17,737 bases of DNA from JALENY01 sp036310185 (GCA_036310185.1 JAXJSH010000029.1:1-17737), one strand, 5' to 3'; counted from the first letter of the stretch, positions 1 through 7,143 are shown. The notes: a model not told the origin generated them from the letters alone. Translations and numbers: made by a program.

Positions 1-54
1 GTAGAACACCAGCCTTCCAAGCTGGATATGTGGGTTCGATTCCCATCACCCGCT
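1..54 (+). tRNA. tRNA-Gly (anticodon TCC), 5' truncated by window edge
   Basis: The visible part begins in the D-arm. The anticodon stem is CCAGC/GCTGG around the loop CTTCCAA, giving anticodon TCC (reads GGA). The T-arm GTGGGTTCGATTCCCAT follows, then the 3' acceptor strand CACCCGC and discriminator T, the usual base for tRNA-Gly. About 20 nt of the 5' part lie outside the window. No CCA is encoded. It belongs to a tRNA cluster with the next five genes. Confidence 0.9.
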
Positions 55-83
55 TACGTTAAGCCCAAAAGGTTTAATGTGAT

Positions 84-157
<74 letters not shown>

Positions 158-190
158 CTCAGTTAAGGTGTTGCCTTATCGATAGAATAT

Positions 191-265
191 GGTGGGTATA
201 GCGCAGTTGGTTAGCGCGCCAGATTGTGGCTCTGGAGGTCAAGGGTTCGAATCCCTTTATCCACC
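191..265 (+). tRNA. tRNA-His (anticodon GTG)
   Basis: The anticodon stem CCAGA/TCTGG encloses the loop TTGTGGC, anticodon GTG. The acceptor GTGGGTA (192-198) pairs with TATCCAC (258-264). The extra G at 191 opposite C265 is the G-1:C73 pair that identifies histidine tRNAs. The T-arm has GGTTCGAATCC. The 3' CCA is not encoded. Confidence 0.95.
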
Positions 266-271
266 CTTTAT

Positions 272-343
272 TGGGCTATCGCCAAGCGGTAAGGCACAGC
301 ACTTTGACTGCTGCATTCGCTGGTTCGAATCCAGCTAGCCCAG
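272..343 (+). tRNA. tRNA-Gln (anticodon TTG)
   Basis: The acceptor TGGGCTA pairs with TAGCCCA, discriminator G. The anticodon stem CAGCA/TGCTG encloses the loop CTTTGAC, anticodon TTG (reads CAA). A U1-A72 acceptor end is normal for bacterial tRNA-Gln. It is only six bases downstream of tRNA-His, so the two are surely cotranscribed. No CCA is encoded. Confidence 0.95.
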
Positions 344-351
344 TTAAATAT

Positions 352-424
352 GGAGCATTAGCTCAGTCGGTAGAGCACTTGACTTTTAATCAAGTTGTCC
401 GGGGTTCGAATCCCCGATGCTTCA
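352..424 (+). tRNA. tRNA-Lys (anticodon TTT)
   Basis: The acceptor GGAGCAT pairs with ATGCTTC, discriminator A. The anticodon stem CTTGA/TCAAG encloses CTTTTAA, anticodon TTT. The D-arm GCTCAGTCGGTAGAGC and T-arm GGGGTTCGAATCCCC are canonical. The gene is followed almost at once by an intrinsic terminator (428-460). No CCA is encoded. Confidence 0.95.
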
Positions 425-427
425 CTG

Positions 428-460
428 TAAGATATTGAGCAATCAATATCTTATTTTTTT
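428..460 (+). terminator. Intrinsic terminator between tRNA-Lys and tRNA-Leu
   Basis: A perfect 10-bp stem (TAAGATATTG at 428-437 with CAATATCTTA at 444-453) with a 6-nt loop is followed by seven T (454-460). This is a textbook Rho-independent shape, though the stem is AT-rich. It starts three bases after tRNA-Lys and lies 10 bp before tRNA-Leu, so it should limit or tune expression of the last tRNA. Confidence 0.75.
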
Positions 461-470
461 CTAATTAAAT

Positions 471-551
471 GCGGATGTGGCGGAATTGGCAGACGCGCCA
501 GATTTAGGTTCTGGTGTCCCCGACGTGCAGGTTCAAGTCCTGTCATCCGCA
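471..551 (+). tRNA. tRNA-Leu (anticodon TAG)
   Basis: A class II tRNA with a long variable arm (GGTGTCCCCGACGTGC region). The acceptor GCGGATG pairs with CATCCGC, discriminator A. The anticodon stem CCAGA/TCTGG encloses TTTAGGT, anticodon TAG (reads CUA). The T-arm is AGGTTCAAGTCCT. It sits directly behind an intrinsic terminator with no room for a promoter of its own. No CCA is encoded. Confidence 0.95.
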
Positions 552-558
552 GGTGGTG

Positions 559-590
559 AAAAAGTCCTTGGTTTTCAAGGGCTTTTTTCT
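559..590 (+). terminator. Terminator closing the tRNA cluster
   Basis: The stem AAAAAGTCCTTG (559-570) pairs with CAAGGGCTTTTTT (576-588) with one G-T pair and a GTTTT loop. The T-run forms the 3' end of the stem. The A-rich 5' arm means it could also work on the opposite strand. Confidence 0.8.
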
Positions 591-639
591 TATGGATTGA
601 CTGCGTTATAAGAGTAATTGCCGAGGAGGAAGACAGGGC

Positions 640-744
640 GTGAAAAAACTGATTGATATAAGCGTCAAAGAGATTTTTCAAAAAAGATTGATAGAGAATA
701 AAAATTGCTTTTTCTCTGATTGCATGATAACATTTTATAAATGA
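640..744 (+). CDS. Candidate 34-aa small ORF, unrecognised
   Basis: A GTG-started frame of 34 codons ends at TGA 742-744. It has a full AGGAGG (624-629) ten bases upstream, which is the main reason to list it. The product is lysine- and isoleucine-rich with two cysteines and no signal peptide; I recognise no family. It ends 19 bp before the L,D-transpeptidase start, and the likely promoter of that gene lies inside it, which argues against it. It could be a remnant, a leader peptide or chance. Confidence 0.25.
   Translation: MKKLIDISVKEIFQKRLIENKNCFFSDCMITFYK
705..733 (+). promoter_or_regulatory. Possible sigma-A promoter of the L,D-transpeptidase gene
   Basis: TTGCTT (705-710), a 17-bp spacer, then TAACAT (728-733). 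Both hexamers are imperfect. The position, about 30 bp before the start codon, suits a short leader to the gene at 764. Confidence 0.3.
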
Positions 745-763
745 AACTGATTGGAGAAAAACA

Positions 764-1996
764 ATGAAGAAAAAGGTATTGCCGCTCGTGATTTTAGTTT
801 CCATTATGAGTTTTGGGCGTGGCGAAATTGTCCGGGCTGCTGTGAATGAAGAAAATGTGACTGTCAGTGCGGAAGTATCGGACAGAGCGGAAGCGGTTAT
901 GACAGAGTCAGATGATGCGACACCAGATGACGATTTTACAGATGCAGATTCGGATGATGCGATGCCGGATGACGATTTTACAGATGCAGATCCGGATGAC
1001 CCGACGCCGGATGATGATTTTGAAGATACATCAGAAACAATCTTGGACCGGGAATTTGTGAAGCGAAATACAACTTCCTACGCCGATCGTGAAAGTGGAA
1101 AATATATTGGCTGGAAGCAAAAGGATGGTGTCTGGTATTATCTTGAGTATGGAAAACCAATAACAGGCTGGTTTTCCGAAAATGGAAATCAGTATTATCT
1201 GAGTCCGGAAGACGGTGCGATGGCAGTTGGCTGGACACAGATTGATGGCCAATGGTACTATTTTAACACAGATGGAGCGATGCAGACCGGCTGGCTGAAT
1301 CTGAACGGAGACTGGTATTATCTGTATGAGGATGGAACCAGAGCAGAAGGCACCTGGATCGGTACTTATTACGTGGATGAAAATGGTGTGTGGGACGAAT
1401 CAAAATTTGGCGTATCTGCGCTGGATGTTGTCCAGACAACGGATCAGATTCTGGTGGTTCAGGCATCCGGTACGACTGCAGAGATTTCTTTTCATGTGAA
1501 AGATGAGAATGGAACCTGGAATATGCTTTTTATGACAGATGGCTATGTGGGGCGTGACGGTATAGGAGAGGTCAGTGAATATGTGAGCAGAACACCGGTC
1601 GGTGTGTTTACCATGGGTATGGTTTTTGGAATCCAAGATAACCCGGGAACCAGTCTTCCTTATACCAAAGTGGATTCCACCCATTACTGGATAGGGGACA
1701 GCAGTTCGCCGTATTATAATCAGTTTGTAAGCACCCGTGATGTGACCGGCTTTAACAGGGATGTTTCGGAGCATTTGATTGATTATGGTGCGGTTTATAA
1801 TTACTGCATTGATATGGGATATAACACATCGTGCACACCGTACGCCGATTCAGCCTTTTTTATTCACTGCAGTTCAGACCGGGCCACAGGAGGCTGTGTA
1901 TCCCTGCCGGAATCTTATATGATCAAATTGATTCAGAGCCTGAAATCCGGTGCAAAAATAATCATTGGTACGGAAACTCAGATTCAAACCTATTAA
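764..1996 (+). CDS. Secreted L,D-transpeptidase (YkuD-fold) with cell-wall-binding repeats
   Basis: This is a 410-aa exported protein likely to cross-link peptidoglycan or attach to it. Residues 1-26 form a signal peptide (MKKK, hydrophobic core, VRAA). Residues 50-91 are three 14-residue acidic repeats of the form PDDDFTDAD. Residues about 112-210 hold four or five choline/glucan-binding-type repeats (GWKQKDGVWYYL, GWTQIDGQWYYF, GWLNLNGDWYYL). The C-terminal region, about 235-405, is YkuD-like: IH at 367-368 and TGGCVSLPE with candidate catalytic Cys378. The His-Cys spacing is short and the usual SHGC[IV]R is altered, as I recall for a variant subgroup with AGCV[AS] motifs. The start was chosen by the signal peptide and the upstream GGAG (754-757). 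It is monocistronic: its terminator follows at 2043-2088. Confidence 0.85.
   Translation: MKKKVLPLVILVSIMSFGRGEIVRAAVNEENVTVSAEVSDRAEAVMTESDDATPDDDFTDADSDDAMPDDDFTDADPDDPTPDDDFEDTSETILDREFVKRNTTSYADRESGKYIGWKQKDGVWYYLEYGKPITGWFSENGNQYYLSPEDGAMAVGWTQIDGQWYYFNTDGAMQTGWLNLNGDWYYLYEDGTRAEGTWIGTYYVDENGVWDESKFGVSALDVVQTTDQILVVQASGTTAEISFHVKDENGTWNMLFMTDGYVGRDGIGEVSEYVSRTPVGVFTMGMVFGIQDNPGTSLPYTKVDSTHYWIGDSSSPYYNQFVSTRDVTGFNRDVSEHLIDYGAVYNYCIDMGYNTSCTPYADSAFFIHCSSDRATGGCVSLPESYMIKLIQSLKSGAKIIIGTETQIQTY
911..1036 (+). repeat. Three 42-bp tandem repeats encoding an acidic linker
   Basis: Copies at 911-952, 953-994 and 995-1036, each beginning GATGA and coding 14 residues on the pattern DDxxPDDDFTDADx. 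Copies 1 and 2 are nearly identical and the third has diverged. The array lies in frame between the signal peptide and the wall-binding repeats of the L,D-transpeptidase, so copy number can change without breaking the gene. Confidence 0.9.
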
Positions 1997-2042
1997 AAGA
2001 GCAATTGATTCCGAATGAGATTGAAGTTCAGATCGGTACCGG

Positions 2043-2088
2043 AAAAGGAACATTCTTCTGCTGTCTTTGGCGGGGTATGTTCCTTTTT
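2043..2088 (+). terminator. Terminator after the L,D-transpeptidase gene
   Basis: AAAAGGAACAT (2043-2053) pairs with ATGTTCCTTTT (2077-2087) as an 11-bp stem, and the 3' arm ends in five T. The 23-nt loop is long for an intrinsic terminator. It stands 46 bp after the stop codon and before the rho promoter; both arms being AT-rich at the ends, it may be bidirectional. Confidence 0.7.
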
Positions 2089-2090
2089 GG

Positions 2091-2118
2091 TTGCATTTCC
2101 TGAAAAATGTGGTATGAT
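2091..2118 (+). promoter_or_regulatory. rho promoter with extended -10
   Basis: TTGCAT (2091-2096), a 16-bp spacer, and TATGAT (2113-2118) preceded by TGG, an extended -10 element. The predicted start near 2125 gives a leader of about 110 nt. That leader contains the symmetric TAAGAT-G-ATCTTA (2170-2182), a possible operator or small hairpin. Long rho leaders are often sites of autoregulation; no specific signal is proven here. Confidence 0.65.
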
Positions 2119-2235
2119 GAATAAAGTGGACGTGTTGCTGAGAGACAGGTGACATGTAAACACATCACATAAGATGATCTTAATTCTATGTCGATTCGGA
2201 CAAGTTTTCCAGGATGAAAAGAGAGGATAACATAT

Positions 2236-3705
2236 ATGATGAGAGAGAAGTATGAGTCACTTGCCCTTAGTGCTTTGAAAGAAGTGGCGAAAGCTCGTGG
2301 GTTAAAAGGTATTTCTACGCTGAAAAAAGAGCAGCTGGTGGAGCGGATGCTGGAAGAAGATAAAAAAGAAGCGGAAGCGAAGCAGGAAAGTGAGAACAAA
2401 AAGGAAACTGCTGCAGATAGAACGGAGAAAGTTTCCGAGACAAGAACGGCAGCAAGACCTGAGTATAGAAGAACGGAAAGCGCCAGAACAGAAGCGGGTA
2501 AAACGGATGGTGTAAGAACAGAAAATACCAGAGGCGAAGAAGGACGTACGGACAGCCGTCCCCGTATGGAAGCGGAAGACAGCGGCGTAGTGGCAAATGG
2601 TATTCTGGAAGTTATGGCAGATGGATACGGATTTATCCGAAGCGAGAACTTTCTGCCGGGTGAAAATGATATTTATGTGGCACCGTCTCAGATTCGTCGA
2701 TTTAATCTGAAAACCGGTGATATTGTAAAAGGTAATGTGCGCGTGAAAACGCAGAATGAGAAATTCGGAGCACTTTTATTCGTGGGTTCAGTCAATGGGC
2801 TGGCTCCGGATGTAAATGCAAAACGACCGAATTTTGAAGATATGACACCGATTTTTCCAAACGAGCGCATTCGCCTGGAAAGACCGGGTGGAACCACTGC
2901 CATGCGAATCATGGATCTGGTCAGCCCCATCGGAAAGGGCCAGCGCGGTATGATCGTGTCACCGCCGAAAGCAGGTAAAACCACACTTCTGAAGGATGTG
3001 GCAAAATCCGTGCTCAGTGCCAATCCGAAAGCACATCTGATCATTCTGCTGATCGATGAACGACCGGAGGAAGTTACCGACATGAAAGAGGCAATCGTCG
3101 GTGAAAATGTGGAAATCATTTATTCTACCTTTGATGAACTTCCGGAACATCACAAACGTGTGTCAGAGATGGTAATCGAGCGTGCAAAGCGCCTGGTGGA
3201 AAATCATGAGGATGTTATCATTCTTCTGGACAGTATCACCAGACTGGCCCGTGCGTACAACCTGACTGTTCCGCCAAGCGGAAGAACCTTATCCGGTGGT
3301 CTTGATCCGGCAGCACTCCATATGCCGAAGCGTTTCTTTGGCGCAGCCCGCAACATGCGTGAGGGCGGCAGCCTGACGGTGCTGGCAACCGCACTTGTGG
3401 ATACAGGAAGCAAGATGGATGATGTGGTTTACGAGGAATTCAAGGGAACCGGAAATATGGAACTTGTGCTTGACCGCAAGCTTCAGGAAAAACGTGTATT
3501 CCCAGCGCTGGATATTCAGAAATCCGGTACGAGAAGAGAGGATCTGCTCCTTACAAAAGAAGAGCAGGAAGCCGTATATATTATGCGAAAAGCCCTCAAT
3601 GGAATGAAGTCCGAAGATGCAGTGGAAAACATTTTGAATATGTTTGCGCGCACCAGAAATAACGAGGAATTCGTTCAGATGGTAAAAAAACAGAAATTTT
3701 TGTAA
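2236..3705 (+). CDS. rho: Transcription termination factor Rho
   Basis: Hexameric RNA-dependent ATPase that ends transcription and blocks antisense RNA. Residues 1-45 are the Rho_N helical domain (ALKEVAKARGLKGISTLKK). Residues 56-116 are a charged linker rich in RTE/RTD. Residues about 117-185 form the cold-shock-like RNA-binding domain (DGYGFIR, NDIYVAPSQIRRF). The ATPase core has Walker A PPKAGKTT with Lys248, Walker B ILLIDERPEE, and the R-loop region GTGNMELVLDRKL. At 489 aa it is about 70 longer than the E. coli protein, all of it in the linker. Start: ATG 2236 behind AGAGGA; ATG 2239 is an alternative. It is followed by rpmE, a common clostridial order. Confidence 0.97.
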   Translation: MMREKYESLALSALKEVAKARGLKGISTLKKEQLVERMLEEDKKEAEAKQESENKKETAADRTEKVSETRTAARPEYRRTESARTEAGKTDGVRTENTRGEEGRTDSRPRMEAEDSGVVANGILEVMADGYGFIRSENFLPGENDIYVAPSQIRRFNLKTGDIVKGNVRVKTQNEKFGALLFVGSVNGLAPDVNAKRPNFEDMTPIFPNERIRLERPGGTTAMRIMDLVSPIGKGQRGMIVSPPKAGKTTLLKDVAKSVLSANPKAHLIILLIDERPEEVTDMKEAIVGENVEIIYSTFDELPEHHKRVSEMVIERAKRLVENHEDVIILLDSITRLARAYNLTVPPSGRTLSGGLDPAALHMPKRFFGAARNMREGGSLTVLATALVDTGSKMDDVVYEEFKGTGNMELVLDRKLQEKRVFPALDIQKSGTRREDLLLTKEEQEAVYIMRKALNGMKSEDAVENILNMFARTRNNEEFVQMVKKQKFL

Positions 3706-3771
3706 AAAATTTTGAAATATCAGAAAGAAAAACGGATTATGCAATCAGGCATCAATTGCTGTAATTAATGC

Positions 3772-3800
3772 TTGCAAAGCTGCGTGAGTTATGATACAAT
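3772..3800 (+). promoter_or_regulatory. rpmE promoter with extended -10
   Basis: TTGCAA (3772-3777), a 17-bp spacer, and TACAAT (3795-3800) preceded by TGA, an extended -10. The start would be near 3807, giving a leader of about 50 nt. It lets rpmE be made in ribosomal amounts independently of rho. I see no clear intrinsic terminator between rho and this promoter. Confidence 0.75.
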
Positions 3801-3855
3801 AACAAAGCTGTTTAATGAAAAAGAACGTAATAGTATATATAGAGAGGTGAAAACA

Positions 3856-4059
3856 ATGAGAGAAGGAATCCATCCAAACTACCATCAGGCAACTGTAACA
3901 TGTAACTGCGGTAACACATTTACCACAGGTTCTACAAAAGAAGACATCCATGTAGAAATTTGTTCTAAATGTCATCCGTTCTACACAGGTCAGCAGAAAG
4001 CTGCTCAGGCTCGTGGACGTATTGATAAATTCAACAAGAAATACAACATGGGAAAATAA
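3856..4059 (+). CDS. rpmE: 50S ribosomal protein L31 (zinc-binding type)
   Basis: A 67-aa protein of the large ribosomal subunit. MREGIHPNYH is the typical L31 N-terminus. Four cysteines (C16 and C18 as CNC, C36 and C39 as CSKC) mark the zinc-binding C+ form, which cells replace by a C- paralogue during zinc starvation. The C-terminus GRIDKFNKKYNMGK is typical. Start chosen at ATG 3856 behind AGAGGTGA. An in-frame extension back to 3772 would overlap the promoter and has no family support. Confidence 0.97.
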   Translation: MREGIHPNYHQATVTCNCGNTFTTGSTKEDIHVEICSKCHPFYTGQQKAAQARGRIDKFNKKYNMGK

Positions 4060-4073
4060 TATGGTAAAGATCG

Positions 4074-4112
4074 TTGGGGACGGAGGTATCAGCCACCGGC
4101 CCCAATTTTTTT
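4074..4112 (+). terminator. Terminator after rpmE
   Basis: TTGGGG (4074-4079) and CGG (4081-4083) pair with CCG (4096-4098) and CCCCAA (4100-4105), with a bulged base on each side, followed by seven T. It begins 14 bp after the rpmE stop. A second, weaker AT-rich hairpin (AGAATA 4124-4129 with TATTCT 4135-4140, then TTTT) follows. Confidence 0.85.
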
Positions 4113-4167
4113 CACTTTCTGAGAGAATAGGGAATATTCTTTTGGCTTTTGATTTAGGAGTTAGGAT

Positions 4168-5148
4168 ATGAGTCAGAAATCATCGGGGATTGGCGGTCAG
4201 GCAGTCATGGAAGGCATCATGATGCGCCATAAAGACAAATATGCCATCGCGGTCCGGAAACCGGACCAGGAGATTGAAGTAAAGGTTGAAGATTACAAAA
4301 GTGTGATACCGCTGGAGAAACTGGGAAAACTTCCGATTTTCCGCGGTGTGTTCAGCTTTGTTGATTCCCTCGTGATCGGCACAAAGTGTCTGATGTATTC
4401 GGCACAGTTTTTTGAGGACGAGGAAGAAATGGCCCAAAAGAAGGCCATGACAGAGGAGGAACGTCAAAAGCAGGAGAAAAAGGATGAAAAATTATATAAG
4501 GTTATGATGACGGTAACCATGATTTTTTCAATCTGTTTATCCGTTGGGCTTTTTATTTTGCTTCCTTATTTTGCGGCCAGCTTTTTAAGAACGATTACAG
4601 ATTCCGACCTGCTTGTGACAACCGCTGAGGCGGTACTGCGTATTACCATTTTCATGATATATATGGTACTGATTTCGAAGATGGATGATATTCAGCGGGT
4701 TTTTATGTATCATGGAGCAGAACATAAATGTATCAACTGTCTGGAACACGGTATGGATCTGAATGTGGAAAATGTTATGAAAAGTTCCAGACTCCACAAA
4801 CGATGCGGAACCAGTTTCCTTTTGATCGTAATGGTGGTCAGCATTATTTTCTTTTTCTTTATCCGGGTGGAATCTCCGCTCTGGCGTGTGGTAGTTCGTA
4901 TTCTTCTGATGCCGGTGGTTGCCGGTGTGGCATATGAATTTATCCGTCTGGCAGGAAAAAGTGATAACCGCCTTGTGTGTCTTCTGAGCAAACCGGGAAT
5001 GGCGCTGCAGAAGATGAGTACACAGGAACCGACACCGGATATGGTGGAAGTGGCGATCGCAGCAGTGGAGGCCGTGTTTGACTGGAAGGCTTATCTGGAG
5101 GAAATGCGTGAGGAAGAAGCAAGTGGAATTGCTGAGAATGCCCGGTGA
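4168..5148 (+). CDS. DUF1385 family membrane protein (YqhQ-like)
   Basis: A 326-aa integral membrane protein of unknown function. The family signatures are both present: GGQAVMEGIMMR near the N-terminus (residues 9-20) and YHGAEHKCINCLEHG (about 182-196). Hydrophobic segments lie around residues 110-145, 150-172, 212-230 and 237-255, giving about four transmembrane helices; a charged, Glu/Lys-rich stretch (about 85-108) precedes the first. The C-terminus is acidic and soluble. Start ATG 4168 follows TAGGAGTTAGGA. It is 49 bp ahead of prmC and probably cotranscribed with prmC and prfA; this pairing with translation-termination genes is common in Clostridia, but I know of no proven link. Confidence 0.9.
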   Translation: MSQKSSGIGGQAVMEGIMMRHKDKYAIAVRKPDQEIEVKVEDYKSVIPLEKLGKLPIFRGVFSFVDSLVIGTKCLMYSAQFFEDEEEMAQKKAMTEEERQKQEKKDEKLYKVMMTVTMIFSICLSVGLFILLPYFAASFLRTITDSDLLVTTAEAVLRITIFMIYMVLISKMDDIQRVFMYHGAEHKCINCLEHGMDLNVENVMKSSRLHKRCGTSFLLIVMVVSIIFFFFIRVESPLWRVVVRILLMPVVAGVAYEFIRLAGKSDNRLVCLLSKPGMALQKMSTQEPTPDMVEVAIAAVEAVFDWKAYLEEMREEEASGIAENAR

Positions 5149-5197
5149 AAAGGCGGCAGACAAAAACGATTGCTGATGGAAAAGGGAGACAAGGGAC

Positions 5198-6037
5198 ATG
5201 AAGCTTCAGGCAATGCTTAAGTCTGGAAAGAGCAGACTGGAAGAAGCCAATATCACAGATGCTGCGGCAGATGCCTGGGAACTGCTGGAATATGTCTGTG
5301 ACATCAATAAAAACTATTTTTATATGCATCCGGATGAGAACGTGACAGAGGAAACAGTTGAAAAGTATTTCAGCCTGGTCGAAAAGCGGGCGGCGCATGT
5401 GCCGGTTCAGCAGCTGACGGGATATGCATATTTTATGGGGCTGAAGCTGCTGGTGAATGAGCATGTGCTGATTCCCAGATTCGATACGGAAGTTCTGGTG
5501 GAGCAGGTGCTGAAGCGGATCAAAGGCGGAGAGCGGATTCTGGATATGTGTACCGGATCCGGGTGCATTTTGCTCAGTCTTTTGCATGAGAGGCCCGATG
5601 TGAGCGGCACCGGTGCGGATATATCGGCAGAAGCGCTGAAAATTGCACGTAAAAATGCAGAAAATCTGGGGATAAAGCCGGAATTTGTGCAGAGTGATTT
5701 ATTTTCACATATTTCAGGAAAGTATGATATAATTGTTTCAAATCCGCCGTATATTGCTACGGAAGTGATCGGAGTACTGGATCCGGAGGTAAGAGATCAT
5801 GAACCGCTGCTGGCGCTGGACGGAATGGAGGACGGACTGCATTTTTACCGGCGTATTGTGGCAGACGCGGACAGGTATCTGAATGACGGCGGCTGTCTTT
5901 GTTTTGAGATCGGATTTGATCAGGGTGAGGCGGTCAGCGAACTGATGCGGCAGGCCGGATACAGAGATATAAAAGTAATACGGGATTTGAGCGGTTTGGA
6001 CCGCGTAGTTATAGGAGGAAAACAAAACCATGTTTGA
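5198..6037 (+). CDS. prmC: Peptide chain release factor N5-glutamine methyltransferase
   Basis: Transfers a methyl group from S-adenosylmethionine to the glutamine of the GGQ motif in release factors, raising termination efficiency. The 279-aa protein has a helical N-terminal factor-binding domain (1-85; QQLTGYAYF and HVLIPRFDTEVLVE around it) and a Rossmann methyltransferase domain with DMCTGSG (116-122) as the SAM-binding loop and the catalytic NPPY (182-185). Its last 8 bp overlap the start of prfA, its substrate gene, so the two are translationally coupled. Start ATG 5198 follows AAGGGAGACAAGGGAC. Confidence 0.96.
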   Translation: MKLQAMLKSGKSRLEEANITDAAADAWELLEYVCDINKNYFYMHPDENVTEETVEKYFSLVEKRAAHVPVQQLTGYAYFMGLKLLVNEHVLIPRFDTEVLVEQVLKRIKGGERILDMCTGSGCILLSLLHERPDVSGTGADISAEALKIARKNAENLGIKPEFVQSDLFSHISGKYDIIVSNPPYIATEVIGVLDPEVRDHEPLLALDGMEDGLHFYRRIVADADRYLNDGGCLCFEIGFDQGEAVSELMRQAGYRDIKVIRDLSGLDRVVIGGKQNHV

Positions 6038-7103
6038 CAAACTGGAAGATATTCTGATCCGCTTGGAAGAGATTTTAAGCGAATTGAGCGAGCCGAATGT
6101 GGCAAATGATACAAACCGGTTTCAGAAACTGATGAAGGAGCAGAGTGACCTGCAGCCGATCGCGGATGCTTACCGGGAATATAAAGACTGCCAGCAGACC
6201 GTGGAGGAAAGTCTGGCCATGCTGGAAGAAGAAAAAGACGAAGAGATGCGTCAGATGTTAAAAGAAGAACTGAATGACGCGAAAAAACGTATTGAGGAAC
6301 TGGAAAGAGAACTGAAGATCCTGCTTTTGCCGAAGGATCCCAATGACAGCAAAAACGTTATTGTGGAAATCCGTGCAGGTGCCGGCGGCGATGAGGCGGC
6401 TCTGTTTGCAGCTGAGATTTATCGTATGTATTGTAAATATGCAGAATCTCAGAGATGGAAAACAGAGATGATGAGTCTGAATGAGAACGGAATCGGCGGA
6501 TTCAAGGAAGTTACCTTTATGATCAATGGTGTCGGTGCGTACTCACGTCTGAAATATGAAAGCGGTGTACATCGTGTACAGCGTGTGCCGGAAACTGAGA
6601 GCGGCGGACGTATTCATACATCAACAATTACGGTGGCCATCATGCCGGAGGCAGAAGAGATTGATTTCCAGCTGGATATGAACGACTGTAAGTTTGACGT
6701 GTTCCGTGCATCCGGTAACGGCGGACAGTGTGTCAACACCACAGACTCAGCAGTTCGACTGACTCATATTCCGACCGGAATCGTTATTTCCTGTCAGGAT
6801 GAGAAGTCCCAGCTGAAAAACAAAGATAAAGCGCTGAAAGTGCTTCGTTCCCGTTTGTATGAGATGGAACTGGCAAAGCAGCATGACGCAGAGGCAGAAG
6901 CCAGAAGGAGTCAGATCGGAACCGGTGACCGTTCTGAAAAAATCAGAACATACAATTTCCCTCAGGGAAGAGTGACAGATCACAGAATAAAACTTACGCT
7001 GCATCGTCTGGATGCAATTATGGATGGAGATCTGAACGAAGTGATCGACAGTCTCATTGCAGCAGATCAGGCTGCGAAACTGAGCAATCTGCAGGAAGAT
7101 TAG
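6030..7103 (+). CDS. prfA: Peptide chain release factor 1 (RF1)
   Basis: Recognises UAA and UAG at the ribosomal A site and triggers peptide release. The 357-aa protein has the N-terminal coiled-coil domain 1 (1-105), the codon-recognition PxT motif in VQRVPETESGGRIHTS, and the catalytic GGQ at residues 231-233 in ASGNGGQCVNTTDSAVR. Residue 234, often His, is Cys here. The ribosome site AGGAGG (6013-6018) is inside prmC and the genes overlap by 8 bp. The stop TAG (7101-7103) is itself an RF1 codon. Confidence 0.97.
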   Translation: MFDKLEDILIRLEEILSELSEPNVANDTNRFQKLMKEQSDLQPIADAYREYKDCQQTVEESLAMLEEEKDEEMRQMLKEELNDAKKRIEELERELKILLLPKDPNDSKNVIVEIRAGAGGDEAALFAAEIYRMYCKYAESQRWKTEMMSLNENGIGGFKEVTFMINGVGAYSRLKYESGVHRVQRVPETESGGRIHTSTITVAIMPEAEEIDFQLDMNDCKFDVFRASGNGGQCVNTTDSAVRLTHIPTGIVISCQDEKSQLKNKDKALKVLRSRLYEMELAKQHDAEAEARRSQIGTGDRSEKIRTYNFPQGRVTDHRIKLTLHRLDAIMDGDLNEVIDSLIAADQAAKLSNLQED

Positions 7104-7143
7104 TAGTTATCAACATAGAGAAATGAGTTACAGGGAGGATAAT

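Noticed and set aside
226..438. A 70-codon open frame over the tRNA genes
   Set aside because: It lies wholly on tRNA-His, Gln and Lys; the open frame is a by-product of tRNA sequence.
2125..2235. A riboswitch or T-box in the rho leader
   Set aside because: I found no T-box core, no known aptamer signature and no terminator/antiterminator pair; only a short symmetric 13-mer.
3772..3855. N-terminal extension of L31 by 28 residues
   Set aside because: It would begin on the promoter itself; L31 proteins start at MREGIHP, and a good ribosome site precedes 3856.
7123..7143. Earlier ATG for the nucleotidyltransferase
   Set aside because: The clear AGGGAGG site lies between this ATG and 7144, and the family core starts at the later Met.
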